A stretch of 64,000 bases of DNA from Pseudoalteromonas espejiana DSM 9414 (GTDB taxonomy: Bacteria > Pseudomonadota > Gammaproteobacteria > Enterobacterales > Alteromonadaceae). The position numbers were made by a program, and so were the translations under genes. The stretch covers positions 569,001-633,000 of the forward strand of contig NZ_CP011028.1 of the NCBI RefSeq assembly GCF_002221525.1, read 5' to 3'. Shown here piece after piece: positions 44,301 to 51,110 of this stretch; within the stretch, counting starts at the first letter, position 1, and each line of letters begins with the position of its first letter. Under the pieces are notes generated by a model. That model was not told the origin of the DNA. It saw nothing but the letters and a program-made list of their open reading frames with translations, and made no database searches.

Positions 44301-45137
44301 ACAAAAATTAATGCGCAGCATGTTAAAGCAACGGCGTTAACTCAACGTTTGTTTAACCTAAATGCTAACAAAGGACGTGAGTTAATAAAGCCGCATGAAA
44401 AAATTGAGGAAATAAAAAAGGATGTATCGGGTCTTCTTATTATGGCGGTTGACGATAACCCTTTAAATTTAGAAATTATTGGTAGTGTTCTAAAACAAGC
44501 GCACGTTAATGTAATAACAGTAACCAATGCACCTGATGCAATAGAGCTATTACAAACATTAAAACCTGATTTAATTTTAATGGATGTGCAAATGCCGCAT
44601 ATTGATGGCTGCCAAGCTACGCAGTTAATTCGCCAACAGTTTGACGCCCGCCAACTGCCTATTTTTGCGTTAACTGCGCATTGCGAACCTGCAGATGTTG
44701 AACGATCTTTAAATAGTGGCATGAACAAGCATTTAACTAAGCCAGTTGTTGCATCGGTATTGCTTGACGCAATAAGGGATGTGGACTTTGCTAAGCCTAA
44801 GTTTTACGACCAAACATTTGCACTAACACAATTTAATTTTGACGAGAACTTACTAGCCACTATGGTTGGTAAATTTGCAAGACTATGTGAAACCCAACTT
44901 GAGCAAATTGAAGAGAATACTCAAAAAGATGAGGTGGTACGCTTAGTGCATAGTATAAAAGGGGTTGCAGGAAACTTAGGATTTATAAGGCTTTCACTGT
45001 GTGCAAAACAATGTGAAACGCACCTTAAAACCACAAATGAACCTATTCAGCAAACTTTAAAAGAGCTAGTAGTACAGTTAAAGCAAGTGATCATTTTTAT
45101 TGAAACCTTAGGGGGGCGGGATGCCGAAAAAAGCTAA
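41346..45137 (+). CDS. Hybrid sensor histidine kinase with PAS, REC and Hpt domains
   Basis: 1263 residues, TTG start. TM1 (~15-32), periplasmic sensor, TM2 (~312-335, FLTLFLSLMFAVFFW), coiled coil, two PAS domains (~420-530, ~545-655), HisKA with FIANLSHEIRTPLNAVLG (His ~670), HATPase with NAVKFTDKG, DSGVGI and GVGLGLAI, a degenerate region ~900-1000, REC (~1035-1150, Asp in LILMDVQMP), and Hpt (VHSIKGVAGNLG, His ~1201). ArcB/BarA-like relay. Its 3' end overlaps the next gene by 17 nt, so that diguanylate cyclase is the likely phosphate acceptor. Confidence 0.93.
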   Translation: MKFLPLKDYYRSLFVALFVPLFVAFLLCLHLYNIKVDRAVEKRQADFEQVSAQVTHIMSSVNDFFDNAFILYQQPAFEHFNQNLLEGISQYDNYYYRHFSERGGEIVGKGQFTFSNRALIQWQQASALSPTFNTALSLMQSLSAVAYVDEAGFAYVVRRNKSQSAMLTEILNGNFKPSFTPGQLTSSPIVKIRDSAYFAIGRKRQPNSSDYIILIYDVETMSSWLKKVAPSVGEYVFMNQSHQVIASSVNQLNEATALKDYWPQLSHDDQSLNTKHKTEAQFFMQAMGNLPIHAAFYEPQIKVITPIRYEVLLEFVFLTLFLSLMFAVFFWLSQRIFISPMTHLMQYFEQNDNPKATLSNYHIPINWQPWFSKVKHVFDKNKQLVESLQVANKELDEQLQLQSQKLKRSYEAKERHLALLNTMLNSVPDLIYFKNIDGSFLGCNKAFEAYVGKEQATLVGKRIEDLDSDDLQLSLLEKQVLQTKSSIQQRIDSADKSYQLTIAPFYNEHQHLLGTMGIGRDITQQQQTLSALKASESKFRSAIEFAANSVVLLSLEHTILQVNKAARKLFSQQDILTGEPLKMLFDEAQWQEIKSTLSKLLDDKKRVYHLTLSQGKLASWLQLSVSLVWDENRDPSYYVIHIQDISALTKAKHDAERATIAKSRFIANLSHEIRTPLNAVLGLLDMIVEQGLTNKQLSQTKQAKNAAQSLLLMLNRMLDFARVESAQAQLKLVPFCLVELIDICESLTAPLCQNKGLTFNIEIDPLITPALIGDSIRLQQILGNLLTNAVKFTDKGSITLKMQLEENDTLEQQRICFHVIDSGVGIAKADQRRLFDAFTQGDESSTRIHQGVGLGLAIVKHGVALMGGEIAINSDKGKGCEFYFTLSLAVDNTKNTEFLPNTLAIVSDETQQLNEVVNAYSQLQAINLEDALRYPIKLADAQQLIVDETTLSELLSIESINETLTSNSYPVVVINHEHTLALPNTTKINAQHVKATALTQRLFNLNANKGRELIKPHEKIEEIKKDVSGLLIMAVDDNPLNLEIIGSVLKQAHVNVITVTNAPDAIELLQTLKPDLILMDVQMPHIDGCQATQLIRQQFDARQLPIFALTAHCEPADVERSLNSGMNKHLTKPVVASVLLDAIRDVDFAKPKFYDQTFALTQFNFDENLLATMVGKFARLCETQLEQIEENTQKDEVVRLVHSIKGVAGNLGFIRLSLCAKQCETHLKTTNEPIQQTLKELVVQLKQVIIFIETLGGRDAEKS

Positions 45138-46026
45138 AATATTGATTGTTGATGACGATCCATTAAATAGGCTAGTGCTTGAAAAAACATTGGGTCAAGA
45201 TCACGACGTATTTTTAGTTGATAGCGGCGAAAAAGCACTCACTTTTACTAAATCTAATCAAGTGGACTTAATCATACTCGATGTAGTGATGCCAGGTATT
45301 GATGGTTATGAAGTGCTTGTACAGCTAAAAGAAAACCCGATTACTCAATCTATTCCTATTATTTTTATATCTGCCAATAATAGCCATACAGACGAAGCTA
45401 AAGGACTTGAACTTGGCGCAATGGATTACATAACCAAACCATTTAATGCATCCATAGTAAAAGTGCGAGTGCGTAATCAGTTACTTATTAAGCAAAAAAA
45501 TGATTTGCTTGAAATGCTTGCCTCTATTGATGGCTTAACGGAAATCCCTAACAGGCGCTACCTAGACGAAAACCTCTCGCGTGAGTGGCGTAGAAGCAAG
45601 CGCAATGGTTCGTGCTTATCTGTTTTGTTAATGGATATCGATCATTTTAAGCGTTACAACGACTGTTATGGGCATCGTGCTGGTGATGAATGTTTGAAGC
45701 AAGTGGCCCAAGCGCTCGCTGCTCAATGTGAGCGAAGTACTGACTTTATAGCGCGCTATGGTGGTGAAGAGTTTGCTGCAGTCTTACCTGATGTGAATAA
45801 ACAACAAGCACAGGCATTTGCACAAAAATTAAGAAAAGCGGTTCATGATCTTAATATAGAACATAAAGCGTCTTTAAATGCAGAGCACATAACGATAAGT
45901 ATTGGTATCGCGAGTATGGAAAACGGCAATGCAAGTGCAGAGCAAGCTTTACTAGAACAAGCAGATTTAGGTTTATACGCCGCGAAAGATGCAGGGCGAG
46001 ATCAAGTTTTCGCTGTTAATTTGTAG
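45121..46026 (+). CDS. REC-GGDEF diguanylate cyclase response regulator
   Basis: 301 residues, PleD/WspR-like minimal form. REC ~6-120 (IVDDDPLN; phosphoacceptor Asp in LIILDVVMPGIDG; Lys in YITKPF). GGDEF ~135-300 with DGLTEIPNRR, the active signature GGEEF, and RSTD five residues before it, an RxxD inhibitory site for product feedback. Expected to make c-di-GMP when phosphorylated by the overlapping upstream kinase. Confidence 0.95.
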   Translation: MPKKAKILIVDDDPLNRLVLEKTLGQDHDVFLVDSGEKALTFTKSNQVDLIILDVVMPGIDGYEVLVQLKENPITQSIPIIFISANNSHTDEAKGLELGAMDYITKPFNASIVKVRVRNQLLIKQKNDLLEMLASIDGLTEIPNRRYLDENLSREWRRSKRNGSCLSVLLMDIDHFKRYNDCYGHRAGDECLKQVAQALAAQCERSTDFIARYGGEEFAAVLPDVNKQQAQAFAQKLRKAVHDLNIEHKASLNAEHITISIGIASMENGNASAEQALLEQADLGLYAAKDAGRDQVFAVNL

Positions 46027-46050
46027 CCAAAAGGTATTAAATATATAAAA

Positions 46051-46075
46051 AAACGCCACTATTGTGGCGTTTTTT
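46051..46075. terminator. Bidirectional terminator
   Basis: AAACGCCAC paired with GTGGCGTTT around TATT, followed by T-run; a preceding A-run makes it usable for the convergent lipoprotein gene. Confidence 0.88.
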
Positions 46076-46093
46076 GCTTTTTACTAGGCGCTA

Positions 46094-46474
46094 TTATTTT
46101 GCAATCATGTTTAAAGCACTTTCACCAACACCTACTAATTTATCATTCTTAAATACTAGCGGTGTGCATTCATCTTTTGTAGTTTTGCTATCAGAGTGAA
46201 TACTGTGGGTAGCATAAAAAAGAACTTGGTATACATCGTCGTCTTTTTTTAGTAGCTCAGTAAAGCTAGGTGTTTTTAATTGTGCTAACACCGACTGGTA
46301 GCTGCTATCCATTTTTAAGTCGGCAATCACTTCACGGTTCTTTTTATGATGATGTTGCCAGCTAGAAGAGCCACTGCCTGCCCAATGTGAATCGGCTTCG
46401 CCATCTGATACGGCAATAACACAACCGGTTAAAAATGGGGCGATAAGTGCAGCAGCTAATAAAGATTTTTTCAT
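46094..46474 (-). CDS. DUF3192-like lipoprotein
   Basis: 126 residues. Lipoprotein signal with lipobox LTGC (Cys18), a short His/Ser-rich stretch (SSSWQHHHKKNRE), then a small domain of the DUF3192 type (MDSSYQSVLAQLKTPSF; DDVYQVLFYATHS; TPLVFKNDKLVGVGESA). Strong AAGGAAGAC before the ATG. Function unknown; anchored to the envelope. Monocistronic. Confidence 0.85.
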   Translation of the reverse strand: MKKSLLAAALIAPFLTGCVIAVSDGEADSHWAGSGSSSWQHHHKKNREVIADLKMDSSYQSVLAQLKTPSFTELLKKDDDVYQVLFYATHSIHSDSKTTKDECTPLVFKNDKLVGVGESALNMIAK

Positions 46475-46652
46475 TGTTGTCTTCCTTAAATAAGTTTTTA
46501 TTAATTTATTTACTCATATAAGGCAATTAACAGGCCAAAATAATAATTCATTAAAATTCAAATGGTTAAATTTTAAAGGCTGTTTTTAAATGTGTGTTTA
46601 TAAAAAACATTAGTAAAAACAGCCATATTTTAGTTTTTTTAACGACTACCTT

Positions 46653-47597
46653 TTAAACTAAGCGATTACGTGCCTCGTTGTTGCTAAATGCAGTTATATT
46701 TAAGCTAACCTCGTTAATTAAACGCACAATAGACTCAGTACTTGCCCATGCAATATGCGGAGTAAGTAATAGGTTGTTACCTGTATAATTAGCAAGTGGG
46801 TTTGTATGCTCTGCAGGCTCTTTGGTCAGCACATCAACGCCGGCACCCGCAATTAAGTTTTGCTCAAGTGCTGTGGTTAAATCAGCTTCGTTAATAATTC
46901 CGCCGCGGGCTGTGTTAATAATAATAGCGCTTGGCTTCATCATTTTAAGTTCTGCAAGGGATATTAAGTCGCGGGTTTCATCGCTAAGCGGGCAGTGTAC
47001 GCTGATAATATCGGCTGTTTTTAGAACTTCTTCAAATGCCGTGCGACCTTCTCTACATGGGGCACCTTTGCGCTCAGCTATCACTACTGTGGCACCAAAT
47101 GCTTGCGCTACGTTAGCCACCCCTTTACCGAGTGTACCGCCGCCAATAATGGCAAAGGTTTTGCCTTGTAAATCGTTAAAGCTGTAGTCTAATCTACAAA
47201 ACATCTCGCTTTTTTGCCATGCACCTTGCTGGCAGTCAGCTTGGTAGCGGTGTGTGTTGCCAAGTAAGTTAGTAACTAACGAGAAGGTATGCTGCACAAC
47301 AGAAGGCGTTGAGTAACCAGCAACATTTGTTACGGCAATTCCAAATTCTTCAGCGGCTTTTAAATCTACGTTATTAGTACCTGTTGCGCTTACACAAATT
47401 AATTTTAGCTGTTTAAGTTGGCTAATGGTGTCACGATTTAATACCACCTTATTGGTAATAAGCACATCAGCGCCTTGGCTGTGTTCTACAACTTGTTCTG
47501 GCGATGTGAGCTCATAGGTAGTGAGCTCGCCTAATTCTTCAATACAGGTTAAAGATGTTTTAGCTAAAGTGGCGTTATCGAGAATGGTGATTTTCAT
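46653..47597 (-). CDS. D-isomer-specific 2-hydroxyacid dehydrogenase
   Basis: 314 residues from ATG 47597, five codons inside the open frame, where MKITILDNATLAK starts a normal family N-terminus. NAD-binding GGGTLGKGVA, then IIINTARGGIINEADL, catalytic Arg in that loop, GAGVDVLTKEP with Glu, and the catalytic His in LLLTPHIAWAS. Resembles hydroxypyruvate/glycerate dehydrogenase (HprA-like) more than PdxB or SerA; exact substrate is not determinable. Monocistronic. Confidence 0.88.
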   Translation of the reverse strand: MKITILDNATLAKTSLTCIEELGELTTYELTSPEQVVEHSQGADVLITNKVVLNRDTISQLKQLKLICVSATGTNNVDLKAAEEFGIAVTNVAGYSTPSVVQHTFSLVTNLLGNTHRYQADCQQGAWQKSEMFCRLDYSFNDLQGKTFAIIGGGTLGKGVANVAQAFGATVVIAERKGAPCREGRTAFEEVLKTADIISVHCPLSDETRDLISLAELKMMKPSAIIINTARGGIINEADLTTALEQNLIAGAGVDVLTKEPAEHTNPLANYTGNNLLLTPHIAWASTESIVRLINEVSLNITAFSNNEARNRLV

Positions 47598-48041
47598 CGT
47601 GTGTCCTATCAATATGCGTACAATAAAATTGCGAGAGGAGCTAAGGTACTACGAAAAAATCCCTTTGTTAATGCTATTACTACCAAATGATTAGGTGTAT
47701 TTATTTTTTGAGGTTAAATTTAACCCCGTGATGGGTATTTTAATAAAGCAGAGATAGAGTCGCTTTGACGCAAAATACCTATGCAATATACACAGGGTTA
47801 ATTAATGTGGCTGGTCTGCCCACTGAATAAGGCATATCATGATATTTTACCCTGCTAAATAGCTGGGCAGGTATAAGAGTGAATAAGTTTAACCTAGCAC
47901 TCAGTTAATTTATAAAAACAGTGCACCAATGCTCCTTTGTGTGGTCATACAGTTAATGAACACAATTAAGATAAGTAAGCATGCCTTAGTGGCTATTTCT
48001 TATTTAAGAGTGGCTGAGTTATAATCAAATTATTATATAAG
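47598..48041. other. Gene-free region with a 14-bp palindrome
   Basis: About 440 bp with no ORF worth calling. GGTTAAATTTAACC (47712-47725) is a perfect palindrome, possibly an operator for the divergent dehydrogenase. CCTGC/GCAGG arms occur near 47843-47865. TATAAT at 48020-48025, with TTCTTA 17 bp upstream, is a candidate promoter for the acyltransferase. Confidence 0.45.
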
Positions 48042-48067
48042 CGGTACGTTTTTACGTGCCGTTTTTT
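48042..48067 (+). terminator. Terminator-like hairpin in the leader of the acyltransferase gene
   Basis: CGGTACGT paired with ACGTGCCG (one G-T wobble) around TTTT, followed directly by T6. It lies right after a TATAAT box and just before the coding region, so it may end an upstream non-coding transcript, attenuate the gene, or form a 5' stabilising stem. Confidence 0.55.
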
Positions 48068-48085
48068 AACATTGTAGATGCAGTA

Positions 48086-49213
48086 ATGAGTGAATTAGAA
48101 GATAAGTACGCAGACATAAGACCATACAACGACGATGAAGTTGCGGCCTCGTTAGCGCGGTTAATTAACGATAACGCGTTTATTGATGTAATAGCTAAGT
48201 ACAATTTACCACGCTTTATATCCGCTATGCCTTTTATTGCTCGCACACTGGTGAGAAGCCAGTTACGAAAAAAATGGGGCAAATTTACAACCGTTGAAGA
48301 TGTGCAAAACGAAGTTGCGCAGTATTTAGATAAGCTTGTTAAGCGCACCACATCTAAAGTAACGTTTTCGGGACTTGATAAGCTAGACCCACAGCAGGCT
48401 TACTTATTTATATCAAACCACCGTGACATAGTGCTTGACCCTGCACTTGTAAACTGGGGTTTATATCAGCATAAAATGAAAACAGTACGTATAGCCATTG
48501 GTGATAACCTATTGCAAATTCCGTACATCACAGAGCTTATGCGGTTAAATAAAAGCTTTATTGTAAAGCGCTCAGCTAAAGCACCAAAAGAGATGCTTAA
48601 AGCACTTACGCAGTTGTCATCTTATATTTATGACTCTTTAACCGCTGGAAACTCTATCTGGATTGCACAAAAAGAAGGGCGTGCTAAAGATGGATTTGAT
48701 CAAACAGATCCGGCGCTGTTAAAAATGCTTCAACTTAATGGGCGCAAGCAAAAGAAAGAGTTTGGTGAATACATTAAAGAGCTTAAAATTGTTCCTGTGT
48801 CTATTTCGTATCAGTACGAGCCATGCGCTATTGCAAAAGCAAAAGAGCTTTATCATAAACAGCACCACGGCGAATATGTAAAATCAGCCGGTGAAGATAT
48901 AGCCAGTATTGTTGAAGGTTTCAGCACAGCTAAAGGGCATGTACATTTAGCATTCGGAAAGCCTATTGATACTGACTGTAATGATGCAGATGAGCTTGCG
49001 CAAACAATTGATAAACAAATTGTAGACTCGTTTTATTTGCACCCAGGAAACTACATTGCTGGTGGCTGCAAACAAGCTGTTATTGATGAACCCGACACCG
49101 CTACTTTTGAGCAGCGTTTAGCACTTGTGCCAGAAGAATTAAAACCGCTAGTTTTGGCTATGTATGCAAAGCCATTTCAACGCAAAACGCAAATAAGTGA
49201 AGAGCTCAAGTAG
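48086..49213 (+). CDS. PlsC-type 1-acylglycerol-3-phosphate acyltransferase-like protein
   Basis: 375 residues from ATG 48086. The GTG at 48056 is in frame but lies in the terminator-like stem; neither start has a good ribosome site. The acyltransferase motif NHRDIVLDPALVN (NHxxxxD form), the substrate-binding FIVKRS and a later IWIAQKEGRAKDG (block III EGxR) are clear. Longer than housekeeping PlsC, with an N-terminal helical extension and a C-terminal tail. Probably acts at the inner membrane in lipid synthesis; the exact acyl acceptor is unknown. Confidence 0.85.
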   Translation: MSELEDKYADIRPYNDDEVAASLARLINDNAFIDVIAKYNLPRFISAMPFIARTLVRSQLRKKWGKFTTVEDVQNEVAQYLDKLVKRTTSKVTFSGLDKLDPQQAYLFISNHRDIVLDPALVNWGLYQHKMKTVRIAIGDNLLQIPYITELMRLNKSFIVKRSAKAPKEMLKALTQLSSYIYDSLTAGNSIWIAQKEGRAKDGFDQTDPALLKMLQLNGRKQKKEFGEYIKELKIVPVSISYQYEPCAIAKAKELYHKQHHGEYVKSAGEDIASIVEGFSTAKGHVHLAFGKPIDTDCNDADELAQTIDKQIVDSFYLHPGNYIAGGCKQAVIDEPDTATFEQRLALVPEELKPLVLAMYAKPFQRKTQISEELK

Positions 49214-49232
49214 TAATACAGCCTCAGATTTT

Positions 49233-49260
49233 AAAAGCAGCCATTACGCTGCTTTTTTTT
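49233..49260 (+). terminator. Acyltransferase gene terminator
   Basis: AAAAGCAGC paired with GCTGCTTTT around CATTAC, with a long T-run. Confidence 0.88.
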
Positions 49261-49315
49261 TGCGCATAAATAACGCTATACTCATATAAAGCAATTATTT
49301 TACTGAGGAGGGGCA

Positions 49316-49561
49316 ATGCAACAAATTGAAATATTTGATATTCCCAGTCCTTGTAAAAGTATTTGCCAAGTAAATAACCGAGGGTATTGTAAAGGTTGTT
49401 ACCGAAGCCGCGATGAACGCTTTAACTGGAATACGCTTACCAATGCACAAAAAAAGAAGGTATTGAGCCTATGCCAACAACGTTACAAGCGTTATTTACA
49501 AAAACGCCAGCAAGCACAACAGCAATCAACTATTGAAAAACAACAAGGGTTTGAATTTTAA
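49316..49561 (+). CDS. DUF1289 family Cys-rich small protein
   Basis: 81 residues. SPCKSICQVNNRGYCKGCYRS has the four Cys of DUF1289, probably binding zinc or an iron-sulphur centre, and a Gln/Lys-rich tail follows. GAGGAGGGG precedes the ATG. Function unknown. Confidence 0.88.
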   Translation: MQQIEIFDIPSPCKSICQVNNRGYCKGCYRSRDERFNWNTLTNAQKKKVLSLCQQRYKRYLQKRQQAQQQSTIEKQQGFEF

Positions 49562-49584
49562 CCGTGTAGTTAAATTAGTATGCA

Positions 49585-50280
49585 TTAATGTAAATTGTAC
49601 TTTGCCCGCAGAGCTTGAGTGGTGCCGTTATTATTTAATTTTTTTAATGCTGCTAATAGCTTAGGCGCTAATTCTGCATGTTTTTTATGGATGTAGTGGT
49701 ACAGCGAAAACGTATTTAAAAGTTGTTTTTGCATACAGGTTTCGGGTAATTCTAAATTAGCTTTAGGCAATACAAAGTCAAGCATAATAGCGCCTTCTAC
49801 CTTTTTTTGTGCCAGTAGATTAAGTTGGGTCGAAATGTTTTTTACTTCAATCACTTTACCTTTAAAGTGCGTACTCTCTAAGTAATGCTGTTGTACAGGA
49901 TAGCCTGATAAAATCGCCACGTTTTGTAACATATTTAGGGTGTTTGGTTGGCAGTTTTTAAATAGCATTAGCTTGTAATCAAATAATACATAATTGACTC
50001 TAATGAGATTTTTATTTTCTGCTTCAATGCTAATATCGCGACCAAGTTGACCATCTAATACACCATTATTGGCAGCCAATAATGCATTTTGTCGGCTAAA
50101 ATCAATTAAGTGAATTTCGTAATTAAGCTCTTTATAGGCAAGTGATAGTAAAGCTAAAGCATAGCTGGCCTGAGGTGAGTCGGTTGGGCGATTAAATATA
50201 ACACTATTATGATGAGCTACTGCGACTTTACTAAAAAGCAAAACTATTAATAAAAACAAAGTATTAATTTGTGACTGCAA
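49585..50280 (-). CDS. Periplasmic solute-binding-like protein (SBP family 3)
   Basis: 231 residues, TTG start with GGA about nine bases upstream; signal peptide to ~VAVA at 22. The rest resembles the short bacterial extracellular solute-binding-3 proteins common in Alteromonadales (GVLDGQLGRDISIE; LAQKKVEGAIMLDFVL). No transporter genes nearby, so it may be an orphan sensor or binding protein. Ligand unknown. Confidence 0.75.
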   Translation of the reverse strand: MQSQINTLFLLIVLLFSKVAVAHHNSVIFNRPTDSPQASYALALLSLAYKELNYEIHLIDFSRQNALLAANNGVLDGQLGRDISIEAENKNLIRVNYVLFDYKLMLFKNCQPNTLNMLQNVAILSGYPVQQHYLESTHFKGKVIEVKNISTQLNLLAQKKVEGAIMLDFVLPKANLELPETCMQKQLLNTFSLYHYIHKKHAELAPKLLAALKKLNNNGTTQALRAKYNLH

Positions 50281-50303
50281 GGTTAATTCCGTTTAATATA
50301 ATA

Positions 50304-50346
50304 ATACCAATCCTGAAATAGATTACTTAATTAAGCAGATTGGTAT
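50304..50346. repeat. Intergenic palindromic element
   Basis: ATACCAATC (50304-50312) inverted at GATTGGTAT (50338-50346), with a central CTTAATTAAG palindrome. A half copy, GATTGGTAT, lies at 22451-22459, also intergenic. Similar ATTGGTAT palindromes are, from memory, frequent between genes of marine Alteromonadales. Confidence 0.55.
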
Positions 50347-50479
50347 AACAAGGTCAATTACGAGGGCGAATAGTAGCAAATAGCATGCTTTTTGCCCATG
50401 ATTGTCGCTTTTTAAACAGTAATTAGTGCTATTTATAAGTATAATAATTACGTATTAATAATCGTACTTAGGAGTGTTT

Positions 50480-50683
50480 GTGAGTTTTAATTTATGTGCC
50501 TTGCCACGCGAGCAAAAATATCAAATTCAGTTAGATTACGAGGCTTCATTTTGGGCTTACCAAATAAAACGTAATAAAAAAACACGCGAGCAAGTTTATA
50601 ACGCTATTCATAGCCGTCCGGTAGCGGAGCAAATGTTTTTAAAGCAGCAATTTGAGCAGTATCTGGCGTTAATGCTAAGCTAA
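50480..50683 (+). CDS. DUF3283-like small protein
   Basis: 67 residues from GTG 50480, with AGGAG five bases upstream; a GTG six bases earlier overlaps that site and is excluded. SFNLCALPREQKYQIQLDYE followed by ASFWAYQIK resembles DUF3283 proteins of Vibrio and relatives. All helical, no signal. Starts 2 nt before the GNAT gene's spacer, so the two are one operon. Confidence 0.7.
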   Translation: MSFNLCALPREQKYQIQLDYEASFWAYQIKRNKKTREQVYNAIHSRPVAEQMFLKQQFEQYLALMLS

Positions 50684-50685
50684 AC

Positions 50686-51087
50686 ATGTACACAGTACAA
50701 AAAATAGACGCACTTAAAACTCCATTAGTAAATAAGTTTTATGCAAGTTATAGCGTTCGAGGACGTGCAAACAAGCAAGATAGCGCATGGGTTGTTTACA
50801 GCAATATGCAAATAGTTGCTGCATGTCGGGTGCAACAAAAAAGCAATTTTTTATTTTTATCTACGGTTTTTGTATCACCAGAACATCGTAATAAAGGGCT
50901 TGCAAAGCAACTTATAAGCACGGTTGTAAAGCAGCAAAGTGCGGTACTTTATACTTTTGCTTATAAAAATATTGCGGCCCTATACTGTGGTATTGGTTTT
51001 AGCCAAGTATTAACTTACACTCCTGAGTTAAAAGCACTTTTTGATATTTATGCTCATAGAGATATAGTAGCCCTAAAGTCCCCATAA
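50686..51087 (+). CDS. GNAT family N-acetyltransferase
   Basis: 133 residues, a single GNAT domain. The acetyl-CoA loop is VFVSPEHRNKGLAKQLI (Q/RxxGxG/A form), with LYTFAYKNIAALYCGIGF as the later beta-bulge and helix. Substrate unknown. 2 nt after the DUF3283-like gene. Confidence 0.85.
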   Translation: MYTVQKIDALKTPLVNKFYASYSVRGRANKQDSAWVVYSNMQIVAACRVQQKSNFLFLSTVFVSPEHRNKGLAKQLISTVVKQQSAVLYTFAYKNIAALYCGIGFSQVLTYTPELKALFDIYAHRDIVALKSP

Positions 51088-51110
51088 CAATAAAAAATAT
51101 GGAATAAGCC

